A DNA stretch of 64,000 nt from Streptomyces pilosus. Lineage in GTDB: Bacteria > Actinomycetota > Actinomycetes > Streptomycetales > Streptomycetaceae. The DNA is taken from contig NZ_BMTU01000001.1 of NCBI RefSeq assembly GCF_014649835.1, positions 806,001 through 870,000 on the forward strand. Reading direction: 5' to 3'. Shown here piece by piece: positions 47,101-55,672 of the stretch (within the stretch, counting starts at the first letter, position 1; the number at the start of each line of letters is the position of its first letter). A model generated the notes under the pieces. The model saw only the letters and a list, made by a program, of their open reading frames with translations. It searched no databases and was not told where the DNA came from. A program made the translations under genes and the position numbers.

Positions 47101-47854
47101 TGGCGTCCTCCGCGACCTTCAGGCCGTCGGCCGTCATGCCGAGGTCGAGGCGGGCCAGACGCGGGTCGGCCGCCGCCTCGGGCGTCTTGACGACGAGGAG
47201 GTGGCCGAAGCCGTCGGCCTCGGCCCGCACGGCCAGGTCGACGCCGGGCAGCGCCTCGGCGTAGGTGGCGGTGTCGCCGTCGACGCGCGGCTCGGGCAGC
47301 TTCCCGTACGGCCAGGACAGGGCGAACTCGCGGCCCGCCCGCTGCATCGTCACGAACGGCCTGCCCGCCTGCCCGGCGGAGAAGGCCAGGTCGACGGTGG
47401 CGGCCTTCGGGCCCCAGGTGCCGTCGGCCCGCTCGACCAGCGTCGGATCGACCTTGACCCAGGTGCCGCCCTGGAGGGTGCGCACGGGCTCGGTGTACTC
47501 GCGGGCGGTGAAGGAGCCGTCGGGCTCGGCGAAGATCTCGCGGCGCTCGCCGCGCAGTCCGACGACCTCGGTCTTCTTGCCGGTCTTCCGGGCCGCGGCG
47601 AGCGCCTGCTGCTCGGTCACCACAGGCTGGTCGGCCGCGACCGGAGTCTGGCGCTCCGGTCCGCCGCCGCCCGGGAGGGCCACCACTCCCGCCACCACCG
47701 CTCCGGCGACGGCGGCCGCCAGGGCGGCGCGCACCGCGAGGGCGCGCCGTACCGGCCTGTGTCTGTCTGCGGACACCTGTCCACGCTCCCCTTCGTCCAT
47801 GTCCGTCCCGCCGCTGCGGCCGCCGGCCGCGTGGTTTCCTGCCGTCGCCGTCAT
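44126..47854 (-). CDS. Secreted protein with two LamG-like domains, partner of the Rhs protein
   Basis: 1242 residues. The ATG at 47854 overlaps the upstream stop (ATGA). A basic N terminus and hydrophobic helix (LAVRAALAAAVAGAVVAGVV) suggest export or anchoring. The middle resembles the beta-rich front half of WapA-type proteins (WVKVDPTLVERADGTWGPKA; VFPVVIDP). Two concanavalin/LamG-like domains follow (about 800-965 and 1040-1230), with YLDVSETVLDTTRSFSVSAW and GSFTVSARAQLTS. In many Streptomyces such domains and Rhs repeats are one polypeptide; here they are two genes. LamG domains bind glycans or proteins, so a surface-adhesion or delivery role is plausible. Confidence 0.8.
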   Translation of the reverse strand: MTATAGNHAAGGRSGGTDMDEGERGQVSADRHRPVRRALAVRAALAAAVAGAVVAGVVALPGGGGPERQTPVAADQPVVTEQQALAAARKTGKKTEVVGLRGERREIFAEPDGSFTAREYTEPVRTLQGGTWVKVDPTLVERADGTWGPKAATVDLAFSAGQAGRPFVTMQRAGREFALSWPYGKLPEPRVDGDTATYAEALPGVDLAVRAEADGFGHLLVVKTPEAAADPRLARLDLGMTADGLKVAEDATGAIVAEDAVVGGTVFQAGKPAMWDSAAVREAAAAKQGPKAVAKALRSAAAGAGQEAAATAAPGPRATPEPALEGPGGGGRVAPLDVEVAGDRLSLIPDRKLLRGEDTVFPVVIDPIQRTTSRTAWTGVMSGIPSEQDWKYSGSAGVGKCPTDYNPVSCNGVGSRRVLFTMPLSFYKGKQIKGATFSARVEHIYSASPTAEPIRLYRIGGKNHTITSSSNWSNTQDDWDDHIGTVDKAISPTSCSSQPNLNFESGESGELTSEIRTAATDGWNAMTLGLRAADESRFAEWKRICGNAFLSIKYNNLPRQIRTADMSTDPGGLCKWGASRPTVDRPPTLKAIASDPDHGNGRTDKVKVEFKVDWTDPTTKEAKSYTYLSRDWLSPTTATKFEHTVKSTIPQNTVIYWSARATDGDGYGPWSSTGDPAQRCEFVYDRTWPGKPLVLSKQYPSDTVYHDGVGTYGTFTFSPNPNDAIPDTDVVKYQYGFNGAALATLTPDKAGGPVSTQWMPTRAGRQVLEVIALDKAGHASSTLYDFLVSEGSPVVAQWNLADPADGTEAHDESGEFSATAGPAVAFGADGPGGKADRAARFDGSADAYLDVSETVLDTTRSFSVSAWVRPTALDRDMTVLSQDGTGEPGFTLGYDATAKAWKFAVPVNDVDSLGEWKAVAAGTTVVKDQWVLLTGVYDAQKSGGPELRLYINKESKWTAQRRSAWKSYGPLQIGRATAKSGYRDHFTGDLAEVRVFDRVLPAAQVAELMTVKPDRRGYWQLDEAAGGASAESGGGQALTLAGNASVYRPADPLFDIAALVGDGNLVLDGDGDYASTATAPVTGTGSFTVSARAQLTSLDPEKSQTVLSLPGAHANRVQVRYQAATQQWELAVARTDAAAPEVVTFTDDQALPDTGGSGQHLAVVYDAFANAIRLYVDGQLVAGAHGDDTTLWSATGGLQVGRSLRGASEYFAGAIDEVRVYGGAADQVAVQQMAALTALPDM

Positions 47855-49392
47855 CGGACCGCCGCCCCGAAGGCGGTGCCGGTGGCGGGGATGCCGCCCT
47901 CGCCGGGCCGGAACGTCACCGTCGGCTCTCCCCCCGAGGCGACGTTCCACGGGAAGCCGTGGACCGCGCGGGACTCGGCGGGGCCGTACGGCATGCCGAC
48001 GTGCAGCAGGGAGGGGGTCGCCGCGAGGGAGAGTCCGGCGAGCTGGCGGTGGGCAGGAGCGCCGGGGATGCCGTACCCGGGGTCGATCCACTCGTCGGAG
48101 GCGCCGGGCGGTCCGACCAGGGGGATGACGTGCACGCCGCCCTTGTCCCGGTGCTCGTCGGACGACTCCTCGCCGGGCACGCCGACGGCCAGCCGGGTGT
48201 TGGCTCCGGTGGAGGTGGCGTTCGGGGCGGTGCTGACGGCGGCGAGCTGCTGGCCGAAGAAGTCACCGGCCTCGGTGTCCTCGGCGACGTCCGCGGTGTT
48301 CTGGTCGATCCAGGCGACCTCGTCGTAGGTGCCGTTCGCCGCGATCCGGAAGACCTGGACGGCACCCGCGTCGACCGTCGTCGACAGGTCCTCGCCCGGG
48401 ACGCCGACCGCGAGCAGCACCTGGGTCGTGGTGGTGGCGCCGGAGGACCGGTACGGAACCATGGCGAGCGAGGCGCCGAACTGGTCGCCGGCCTCCTCCG
48501 CCCCGCTGATCCCGTCCAGGTCCTGGGAGAGGCCGCCGAGCGGCTTGGGGTAGCCGGAGGTGAGCGCGTGGCTGAAGTACCCCGCGCCACCGCCGAAGGG
48601 CGTGGTGCCGATCGCCTCGCCGGGGTTGCCGACCGCGAAGTGGGTGGGGGTGGCCGCGAGGCTGGAGCCGAAGCGGTCGTCCGCCTCGGCCACGCCGGCC
48701 ACCGCGCCGGCCTTGTCGGTGTCCTGGTGGTTGAGGGTGGCCGTCTGCGCGGTGCCGCTGACGTAGTGGAAGCCCCCCGCGTCCTGGATGTCGCCGATCG
48801 ACTCGCCCGGGCAGCCGATCAGCAGGTAGGGCGTGCCGGAGGAGGTCTTGCCCGCCGCGACGGCGTAGCCGACCCAGTCCTCGGCCTCCGGGCCGCCGCT
48901 CAGGGGCTTGTCCGCGCCCTGGAGGAACTCCTTGACGGCCTTCCCGCCGTTCAGCCCGGCGGGGGAACCGTGGAGGACCTGCACGACCCCGGCGTCGGGA
49001 ACGGTCCCCAGGTCCTCGTACGGCGTGCCGACCACCAGGTCGCTGCAGCCGTCGAGGTCGGCGTCGTAGACGGCGAGCGCGAAGCCGTACCGGTCGCCCG
49101 TCTCGGGCCCTCCCGGGATGCTGTCCAGCGCCTGGGACACGGTCAGCGTGCCCTTGCCCCCGCCGTAGACGACGTGGATCTCGCCGGCTCCCCGCACCCC
49201 GGTCACCGTCGCCTCCGGGTCGGCGATCGCCGTGTCCCTGATGCCGTCGCCGTTGAAGTCCGATTCGACGCCGGAGGGACAGGCGACGGCGGCCGCGGCG
49301 GGTGTACCGCCGGTTCCCACACCGAACGTCAGCAACGCCCCCACGGCGACGGCGACGGAACCGCGCCGCCAGATTTTCCCCACCCTTGACAC
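47851..49392 (-). CDS. Secreted FG-GAP/integrin-alpha-like beta-propeller protein
   Basis: 513 residues with a Sec signal peptide (about 1-36, WRRGSVAVAVGALLTFGVGT then AAAAVA). About seven FG-GAP repeats follow, including calcium-binding loops DFNGDGIRDT and DADLDGCSDLVVG and recurrent GxxLAVGVPGE. GTG 49392 is preferred because it places the signal peptide at the N terminus after GGGGCG; ATG 49437 and ATG 49473 are also open. First gene of the FG-GAP, LamG, Rhs, immunity operon, coupled to the LamG gene by ATGA. Similar propellers often accompany Streptomyces Rhs/WapA proteins; function unknown. Confidence 0.8.
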   Translation of the reverse strand: MSRVGKIWRRGSVAVAVGALLTFGVGTGGTPAAAAVACPSGVESDFNGDGIRDTAIADPEATVTGVRGAGEIHVVYGGGKGTLTVSQALDSIPGGPETGDRYGFALAVYDADLDGCSDLVVGTPYEDLGTVPDAGVVQVLHGSPAGLNGGKAVKEFLQGADKPLSGGPEAEDWVGYAVAAGKTSSGTPYLLIGCPGESIGDIQDAGGFHYVSGTAQTATLNHQDTDKAGAVAGVAEADDRFGSSLAATPTHFAVGNPGEAIGTTPFGGGAGYFSHALTSGYPKPLGGLSQDLDGISGAEEAGDQFGASLAMVPYRSSGATTTTQVLLAVGVPGEDLSTTVDAGAVQVFRIAANGTYDEVAWIDQNTADVAEDTEAGDFFGQQLAAVSTAPNATSTGANTRLAVGVPGEESSDEHRDKGGVHVIPLVGPPGASDEWIDPGYGIPGAPAHRQLAGLSLAATPSLLHVGMPYGPAESRAVHGFPWNVASGGEPTVTFRPGEGGIPATGTAFGAAVR

Positions 49393-50120
49393 AGACGCCC
49401 CGCAAATAAGGAGGAATGAAAAAAGTCCCGAGATCATTGCTCCACGCGAAGTCCCTCTGCAATAGCCGTCCACGTTTCGATGACCATGACATAAGTCACA
49501 GGAAAGTCACAGGCTCTCCAGGGGAGGCGCACAGAAGGGCGCGACTCCCACACCATCTCCACCAGGGCGCATCCGCGCCGCAATTCCGGCAAAGTGCCCC
49601 GATGCGGAAATCCCGTCGCGGCGGAAGACCTGCCGGGCGTCCACCCTTGCCCTCGTATGCGCCGATTGACCGCTCCCCGGCGCCCCACGGGCGCGCACGC
49701 CGGCCGGCGGAATCCGTGCGGACGTGACCGGCCCGCTCGTCCGCCGGCGCGCACGGCTCGGCGGACACGTCAGGGCGCGATCGGAGAAGATGGCCGGAAA
49801 GAGCCGTACGGAAAACACGTGCGGACGGATATCAAAAGCAGCCGCATTCACCGCCGACACTTCTCCCACACCGTGCGAAATGGTCATTCCGTGAAGCCGC
49901 CGGAACGCCCGCCCTCCCCGTCGGCATTTCCGGTGACGAACACGTCGGGCGCTCGTTTCCGGCCGCCTCGCGGGCACCCGGGCGACACCGTCGCCACCCG
50001 CCCCGGACCGTCCCGGACGGCGGCGGCCCCGGCGACGCCCGCCCGCGGGAGACTCGCGTGCCCCCGCCTCCGGCGGCCCCGTATGCTCACCAGGCGAACC
50101 GGTCAGCGGAAGGCGAAGAA
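49393..50120. other. Divergent intergenic region upstream of the toxin operon
   Basis: About 730 bp without a supported gene. It holds the toxin operon promoter on one side and the acetyltransferase promoter on the other. The part near 49400-49520 is A/T-richer. At 49493-49513 a 10-bp sequence AAGTCACAGG occurs twice with one base between. Frames here are short, Arg/Pro-rich and without conserved motifs. Confidence 0.5.
49493..49513. repeat. Tandem 10-bp direct repeat upstream of the toxin operon
   Basis: AAGTCACAGG appears twice with an 11-bp period, about one helical turn, some 100 bp upstream of the FG-GAP gene start. Such helically phased repeats can be regulator sites; the protein is unknown. 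Confidence 0.45.
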
Positions 50121-50723
50121 GTGAACTACAGGGTCCAGCCCAGCGCCCAGGTGGACGAGCAGGCCGAGATCGGCGCCGGGAGCAGCGTGTGGGACCTCGC
50201 GCAGATCCGGGAAGGCGCCCGTCTCGGTGAGGGATGCGTGATCGGCCGCGGGGCGTACGTCGGTTCCGGCGTGCGCATGGGCGACAACTGCAAGCTGCAG
50301 AACTACGCGCTCGTGTACGAGCCGGCGGAGCTCGGCGACGGCGTCTTCATCGGTCCCGCCGTGGTCCTCACCAACGACCACAACCCGCGCTCGGTGGACC
50401 CCGAGGGCAAGCAGAAGCGCGGGGGCGACTGGGAGGCGGTCGGCGTCCGGATCGCCGACGGTGCCTCGATCGGCGCCCGGTCCGTGTGCGTCGCGCCGGT
50501 TAGTATCGGTCGCTGGGCGATGGTCGCCGCCGGCGCCGTCGTCACCAAGGACGTCCCGGATTTCGCCCTGGTCGTGGGTGTTCCCGCCCGCCGGGTCGGC
50601 TGGGTCGGCCGGACCGGCGTGCGTCTGGTGGAACGTACGGACGAGCCGGGACTGTGGGAGTGCCCGCAGACCGGTGCGCTGTACACCGAGAAGGATGGTC
50701 TCCTGACCGAAAACGAAGCGTAA
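50121..50723 (+). CDS. Left-handed beta-helix N-acetyltransferase (WbpD/WlbB-like)
   Basis: 200 residues of hexapeptide repeats (IGAGSSVWDLAQIREGARLG and following), with NDHNPRSVDP in the loop and terminal GVPARRVGWVG. WbpD/WlbB enzymes acetylate the 3-amino group of UDP-2-acetamido-3-amino-2,3-dideoxyglucuronate using acetyl-CoA. The gene is followed by the 2-epimerase of the same pathway, and the aminotransferase, 3-dehydrogenase and 6-dehydrogenase lie at 56.7-61.8 kb. GTG 50121 follows GGAAGGCGAAG. Specificity is inferred from the company of genes. Confidence 0.82.
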   Translation: MNYRVQPSAQVDEQAEIGAGSSVWDLAQIREGARLGEGCVIGRGAYVGSGVRMGDNCKLQNYALVYEPAELGDGVFIGPAVVLTNDHNPRSVDPEGKQKRGGDWEAVGVRIADGASIGARSVCVAPVSIGRWAMVAAGAVVTKDVPDFALVVGVPARRVGWVGRTGVRLVERTDEPGLWECPQTGALYTEKDGLLTENEA

Positions 50724-50881
50724 CGGATAGCAACCCGTTACCGACCCGTACAACCGTTCAGGGCTGCCCCGCGTCAGATGAGGTGTGCGGCGGGGGACCA
50801 CCCCTGCGCACATCGTCTCTTCGGGCCGGGGCCCGGCCCGCTGCTCGAACCGACAGCCCGAACACAGAAGAAGAGCACTCA

Positions 50882-51985
50882 GTGAAAGTCATCAGCGTCG
50901 TCGGCGCCCGTCCGCAACTGGTGAAGCTCGCCCCCATCGCGGCGGCCTTCGCCAAGTCCGATCACGAGCACGTCATCGTGCACACCGGCCAGCACTACGA
51001 CGCCGACCTGTCGGACGTGTTCTTCTCCGGTCTGGGCATTCCCGACCCCGACGTGCACCTGGGCGTCGGCTCCGGGAGCCACGGCCTGCAGACCGGCGCG
51101 GTCCTCACCGCCCTCGACCCCGTGCTCGAACGGGAGCGGCCCGACTGGGTCCTGGTCTACGGCGACACGAACTCCACCATCGCCGCCGCTCTGTCGGCCG
51201 TGAAGATGCACCTGCCGGTGGCCCACCTGGAAGCGGGGCTGCGCTCCTTCAACCGGCGCATGCCGGAGGAGCACAACCGCGTCCTCACCGACCACTGCGC
51301 CGACCTGCTGCTGGCCCCCACCGAGGAGGCCATGCGGCACCTCGCGAACGAGGGCCTCGCCCACCGGGCCCGCCTCGCGGGCGACGTCATGGTCGACATC
51401 TGCCTGCGCATCCGGGACGCCGTCCTCGCCGGTGAACACCCGGCCCCCGTCCTGCCCGAAGGCATCGACCCGGCCGAGCCGTTCCTGTTCGCGACGCTGC
51501 ACCGCCCGGACAACACCGACGACCCCGAGCGGCTCGCCGCCCTCGTGGAGTCGCTCGCGAAGCTGCCGCTGCCGGTCGCCCTCGCCGCCCACCCGCGGCT
51601 GGTCGCGCGCGCCGCGGAGCACGGCATCAAGCTGACGCAGGGCAACCTGCACGTCGGCCGGCCGCTGCCGTACGCGGGCCTGGTCGCCGCCGTCCTCGCC
51701 TCCGCCGGCGTGGTCACGGACTCCGGGGGACTGCAGAAGGAGGCGTTCCTGCTGGAGCGCGTCTGCACCACGGTCCGTCCCGAGACGGAGTGGGTGGAGA
51801 CCGTCGGCACCGGCTGGAACGTCCTCGTTCCCGACCCGCACCTGCTGTCGTCCGAGGAGTGGGCCGCCACGGTGACCCGCACCGCGCCGGACGCCGACCC
51901 CGGCATCCCCTACGGCGACGGCCACGCCGCCGAGAACGTCGTCCGGATCATGGAGGATTGGGAAGGAGGCAGCCGGCGCGCATGA
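50882..51985 (+). CDS. Non-hydrolysing UDP-sugar 2-epimerase, WbpI-like
   Basis: 367 residues. Starts VKVISVVGARPQLVKLAP; the ARPQ in this loop is typical of WbpI/WlbD, which epimerise UDP-2,3-diacetamido-glucuronate, whereas WecB-type UDP-GlcNAc epimerases usually have TRPE. Other family motifs are VYGDTNSTIAAALSA, HLEAGLRSFNRRMPEEHNR and VVTDSGGLQKEAF. The GTG at 50882 opens at the family start and follows a purine-rich GAAGAAGAGC. It is 158 nt after the acetyltransferase gene. The product would be the UDP-ManNAc3NAcA donor. Confidence 0.87.
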   Translation: MKVISVVGARPQLVKLAPIAAAFAKSDHEHVIVHTGQHYDADLSDVFFSGLGIPDPDVHLGVGSGSHGLQTGAVLTALDPVLERERPDWVLVYGDTNSTIAAALSAVKMHLPVAHLEAGLRSFNRRMPEEHNRVLTDHCADLLLAPTEEAMRHLANEGLAHRARLAGDVMVDICLRIRDAVLAGEHPAPVLPEGIDPAEPFLFATLHRPDNTDDPERLAALVESLAKLPLPVALAAHPRLVARAAEHGIKLTQGNLHVGRPLPYAGLVAAVLASAGVVTDSGGLQKEAFLLERVCTTVRPETEWVETVGTGWNVLVPDPHLLSSEEWAATVTRTAPDADPGIPYGDGHAAENVVRIMEDWEGGSRRA

Positions 51986-52071
51986 GGCGGCTCCCGGGAC
52001 GGGAACACCCGTCCCGGCGACGATCCGACAGGGTCGTTTCACCGCATTTTGCCGTGCTAGCGTCAATCGCC

Positions 52072-53457
52072 ATGTCACCGTCTCCCCAGTCCCGGCCGTC
52101 CGCGGAAGGCACGCGGCCGCACGCCATCTACCTAGCCATCGGATTCCCTCCGGCCGCCAAGAGCTCGGCCTACCGGATGCGCGAAACCGCCAACCAGTTC
52201 ATCAACGCCGGCTGGGACGTCACCGTCGTCACCATCGCCCGGGACTCGTGGGAGCGGGACTCCGGCATCGACCTCTCCCTGCTCGACCAGGTCGACCCGA
52301 GGGTCGAGGTGGTGGAACTGCCGCTCGCCCGCGAGGACCTCGAGACGGACATCCGCCTCTTCGACGAGGCGCGTGCCCTCAACCCCAACGGCTGGATCAA
52401 CGCCCTGCGCAGGCGTCAGCAGAAGGCCTTCCCGGAACCGAACTTCGGTGAGTGGAGGGGCGACCTGGAGGACGCCGTCCTGCGCATCCACCGGGAGCGG
52501 CCCGCGGACCTGCTGCTCGCCACCTGCGTCCCCTACGTGAACCTGGCCGCGGCCTGGAAGCTGTGGGAAGAGGCCCGGGTGCCCTACGCGGTGGACTTCC
52601 GCGACGGGTGGTCCATCGACGTCGTCGAGGGTGTCGAGGCGTTCTCCCCCGACTCGGAGGAGGGCCGCTGGGAGGAGAAGATCCTCCGGCACGCCGTCTC
52701 CCTGTGGGTGGTCAACGACCCGATCGCCGAGCACTACCGGAAGCGCTACCCGGACTTCGCCGACCGCGTACACGTGGTGCGCAACGGCTACGACGCGGAC
52801 AGTTCGCCGGGCCGCCTGCACGCCCCCGACCCCGAGGCCGGTCTGGTCTTCGGCTACCTGGGCACGGTCAACTTCAGCACCCAGCACCTGCAGACGGTGC
52901 TGAACGCCTGGCGTGCGGCGCGCGAGAAGGAGCCGCTGCTGGCCAACGCGCGGTTCGAACTCCGCGGCCACATAGGCGCCGGCGCGAGCCGCGAGGCGAA
53001 CGGGCACTCCGAAATCCTCAAGCAGGCCGAGGCCGACGGGGTGTTCTTCCAGGGGCCCGCGGCCAAGGCCGAGGTGTCCTCCATCTACGCCCGGTGGGAC
53101 GCCATGGTGCTGATCCTCATCGGCGGCCGGTACGTGACCTCCGGCAAGGTGTACGAGTACATGGCCACCGGCCTGCCGATCGTCTCGGCGCACGCCGTCG
53201 AGCACGACGCGTCGAACGTGCTGAAGGGCCACCCGCTCTGGACGGGCGCGGTCGGCGTCGACGAGGCGGGCCTCACGGAGTCGTTCGTCAGGGCCGCGCA
53301 CATGGCGGTGGAGACGACCGACGAGATGCACGCCGAAGCCATGGCTCACGCCGATCGCTTCACCCGTGAAGCGCTGATGTCCGTCGCCGTGAAGAACCTC
53401 GTCGAAGACCTCACCAGCCGGCGGGGCTCGTCGACCACCGGAGGATCCCCCTCGTGA
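52072..53457 (+). CDS. GT-B (family 4-like) glycosyltransferase
   Basis: 461 residues. Rossmann-type N-terminal half (IYLAIGFPPAAKSSAYRMRE; DLLLATCVPYVNLAAAWKL) and C-terminal half with GYLGTVNFSTQHLQTVLNAW and SGKVYEYMATGLPIVS, where the glutamate-containing EYMATGLP is the donor-binding signature. A TAGCGT hexamer lies eight bases upstream of the ATG, so the mRNA may be leaderless. The 3' end overlaps the next glycosyltransferase gene by GTGA. Likely assembles the polysaccharide that uses the diacetamido-uronic acid. Confidence 0.85.
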   Translation: MSPSPQSRPSAEGTRPHAIYLAIGFPPAAKSSAYRMRETANQFINAGWDVTVVTIARDSWERDSGIDLSLLDQVDPRVEVVELPLAREDLETDIRLFDEARALNPNGWINALRRRQQKAFPEPNFGEWRGDLEDAVLRIHRERPADLLLATCVPYVNLAAAWKLWEEARVPYAVDFRDGWSIDVVEGVEAFSPDSEEGRWEEKILRHAVSLWVVNDPIAEHYRKRYPDFADRVHVVRNGYDADSSPGRLHAPDPEAGLVFGYLGTVNFSTQHLQTVLNAWRAAREKEPLLANARFELRGHIGAGASREANGHSEILKQAEADGVFFQGPAAKAEVSSIYARWDAMVLILIGGRYVTSGKVYEYMATGLPIVSAHAVEHDASNVLKGHPLWTGAVGVDEAGLTESFVRAAHMAVETTDEMHAEAMAHADRFTREALMSVAVKNLVEDLTSRRGSSTTGGSPS

Positions 53458-55598
53458 CCGAAGTCCTTCTCGTCGCCTCCGCCCGGCCGCAGTTCGGCGT
53501 CCTCGCCGAGTCCGTACGCAAGTTCAAGGCGCAGGGCGCGCGCGTCCGCCTGGCCGGGACGTTCCACCTCGAGCCGGTCGCCGAGGAAGTCTCCGCCCTG
53601 GGCCTGGCCGAGGCGCACCAGCTGCCGCGTGGGCTGTCCCACCGCAGTCAGGCCCTGCGCCGCCGGGCGAGCAAGTCGCCCCGCGGTCTGCGCGTCTGGA
53701 TGCAGTCGCAGCGCGACTCCTGGCTCCGCGGCCGGGCCCGCAAGGCCGACGTGCTGGTCGCGCTGGACCCCGACGCCGTCTACACGGTGTGGCGGCTGGC
53801 CCAGTACAACCGCGGCGCGGAAGCGAAGTTCGGTCTCGCGGCCGGTCTGAAGGCCGTCGAGACCCTGACGGCCGGCGACGGCGGGTCCGCCCGCCGGCCG
53901 ACGGCTTCCGTGCTCCCGCCCCTGCCGATGGTCGCCCGTGACGTCCGCCGCAGTGTCGAGAGCCTCCCCGCCACGCTCCTGCGGACCGCGACGGCCCGGC
54001 CCGTGATGCGGTCCGGGGTCGGTGCCCGGCTCTGGCGCACCGCCGTCACCGCACCGGGCATGCCGGTCAAGGTGCGTGCCGCGACGTCGCGTTACGTCTC
54101 CGAGGGCATGCGCTGGGCGGGACGCACCAGCGGTGCCGCCCTGGCCCTCACCCAGGCCGCGGGGAAGATACCGGACCTCGCGCTCAAGGCGGAACTCCTC
54201 GACGAGGCGGTGATGCAGGAGGTCTCCAAGGGCATCCGCCCCCGCCACCTGGACAAGGCGACGGCGACCCAGCTCGCCTACGCCGACGCCGAGTTCGCCG
54301 CGGGGCGGCTCGACACGGCGGCGAAGGCGCTGAACCGGGCCCTGTTCCTCGGCTTCCACCGCGTCCTGCACATCGACCAGTTGTCGTCCCCGCTCGCGGA
54401 CGACGCCGAGGGGTTCGTCGCCCCCTTCCACCGGTCGAAGGTGATGCGGGCGGTCGGCCGCCCGCAGGGCCGCCGCGTCCCCGCGGCCCCCGCGCCCACC
54501 GACCGCCCGCTGCGGCTGCTGATCATGACCAGCGCCAACGACAACTTCCTCCGTCTCGTCCAGCAGCACTACGCCGACCACCCCGGCGTCGAACTGCGCT
54601 TCCTGGACCTGGCGGCGTCGAAGCACTACAAGCGCGCCGCGTGGGCGGCCACGCGGATGCTGCAGGACCGGCTGGCCGAGGGCACCAGCGACTACCAGGA
54701 AGAGGTGGAGCGGCTGATGCGCCCCCACCTCGACTGGGCCGACACCGTCTTCCTGGAGTGGGCCGCGGGACCGGCCAGCATGCTCACCACCATCGATCCG
54801 GGCGACGCCAGGATCGTGGTGCGGCTGCACAGCTACGAGGCGTTCACCCGCTGGCCGCACCAGACGGACTTCTCCCGGATCGACGACCTCGTCTTCGTCG
54901 CCCCCCACGTGCGGGACCTGACCACGTCGCTGGTTCCCCAGCTCCGCGGTGAGCGGGCGCCGCGCCTGCACGTCCTGCACAACGCCATGGACCTCTCCGG
55001 CTTCGCCCGGCCGAAGAGCCCCGAGGCCCGCTTCAACCTGGGTCTGGTCGGCCTCAGCCAGGTCGCCAAGGACCCCAAGTGGGCGGTGCGGGTCCTGGAG
55101 CAGGTGCGCAAGCACGACGAGCGCTACCGGCTGCTCCTGGTGGGCGGCGACATGAACCGGAAGACCAGCCAGGCCACCCGTGAGTACCGCCGCGACTTCG
55201 AGGCGGAGCTGGCTCCCCTGGTGGAGTCCGGAGCGGTGGTACGGGTCGGACCGACGGACGACGTCCCGGCCGAGCTCGCCTCCATCGGCACCATCCTCAG
55301 TTCCTCGGTGCGCGAGGGCTGCCACGTCGGTGTGATGGAGGGAGCCGCGAGCGGGGCCGTCCCGGTCGTGCGGGACTGGCCGTTCTACGCCGGCAAGGCC
55401 AACGGCGCCCGGACCCTCTACCCCGGGGACTGGGTGGTCGGATCGCCCGAGGAGGCGGCCGAGCGGATCCTCAAGACGACCAGCACCGAGGAGGCGTGGC
55501 GGCAGGCCGGTCAGCGCGCCGCCGAGCACGCGCTGACCGAGTGGGACTGGCCCATGGTGCGCAAGCACTTCGACCAGCTGTTCCTGAGCAACGGCTGA
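53454..55598 (+). CDS. Large glycosyltransferase with long N-terminal extension
   Basis: 714 residues. About 1-340 include a Rossmann-like start (TEVLLVASARPQFGVLAE), a basic segment and an all-helical region (KATATQLAYADAEFAAGRLDTAAKALNRALF) of unknown role. About 345-714 are a GT-B glycosyltransferase (LIMTSANDNFLRLVQQHY; GLSQVAKDPKWAVRVLEQV; SSSVREGCHVGVMEGAASGA). The last part is the usual donor-site segment. Translationally coupled to the preceding transferase by GTGA. A two-domain enzyme is possible, the first half perhaps a degenerate transferase. Followed by a strong terminator. Confidence 0.78.
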   Translation: MTEVLLVASARPQFGVLAESVRKFKAQGARVRLAGTFHLEPVAEEVSALGLAEAHQLPRGLSHRSQALRRRASKSPRGLRVWMQSQRDSWLRGRARKADVLVALDPDAVYTVWRLAQYNRGAEAKFGLAAGLKAVETLTAGDGGSARRPTASVLPPLPMVARDVRRSVESLPATLLRTATARPVMRSGVGARLWRTAVTAPGMPVKVRAATSRYVSEGMRWAGRTSGAALALTQAAGKIPDLALKAELLDEAVMQEVSKGIRPRHLDKATATQLAYADAEFAAGRLDTAAKALNRALFLGFHRVLHIDQLSSPLADDAEGFVAPFHRSKVMRAVGRPQGRRVPAAPAPTDRPLRLLIMTSANDNFLRLVQQHYADHPGVELRFLDLAASKHYKRAAWAATRMLQDRLAEGTSDYQEEVERLMRPHLDWADTVFLEWAAGPASMLTTIDPGDARIVVRLHSYEAFTRWPHQTDFSRIDDLVFVAPHVRDLTTSLVPQLRGERAPRLHVLHNAMDLSGFARPKSPEARFNLGLVGLSQVAKDPKWAVRVLEQVRKHDERYRLLLVGGDMNRKTSQATREYRRDFEAELAPLVESGAVVRVGPTDDVPAELASIGTILSSSVREGCHVGVMEGAASGAVPVVRDWPFYAGKANGARTLYPGDWVVGSPEEAAERILKTTSTEEAWRQAGQRAAEHALTEWDWPMVRKHFDQLFLSNG

Positions 55599-55614
55599 CC
55601 GGGAAGCGGTGATC

Positions 55615-55658
55615 GAGAAGCGGGGAGGGCCTCCGGTCGGAGGCCCTCCCCGCTTCTC
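55615..55658. terminator. Bidirectional terminator between converging sugar operons
   Basis: A perfect 20-bp stem (55615-55634 with 55639-55658) with a four-base loop lies between the 714-residue transferase and the convergent epimerase/dehydratase gene. It can serve both directions. Confidence 0.85.
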
Positions 55659-55672
55659 GTCGTCCTCGTCGG

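Noticed and set aside
44054..48328. 1424-codon plus-strand frame opposite the LamG and FG-GAP genes
   Set aside because: Antisense shadow: repetitive Gly/Val/Arg/Ala composition, while the minus strand has clear domains and coupled starts.
49416..49727. Plus-strand frame of 103 codons beginning MKKVPRSLLH with an AGGAGG in front
   Set aside because: The AGGAGG is only one base from the ATG, the protein turns Arg/Pro-rich with no motif, and it overlaps the likely promoter of the toxin operon. Coincidental.
50882..51985. WecB-type UDP-GlcNAc 2-epimerase
   Set aside because: The N-terminal loop is ARPQ rather than TRPE, and the acetyltransferase/aminotransferase neighbours point to the diacetamido pathway. 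Not fully excluded.
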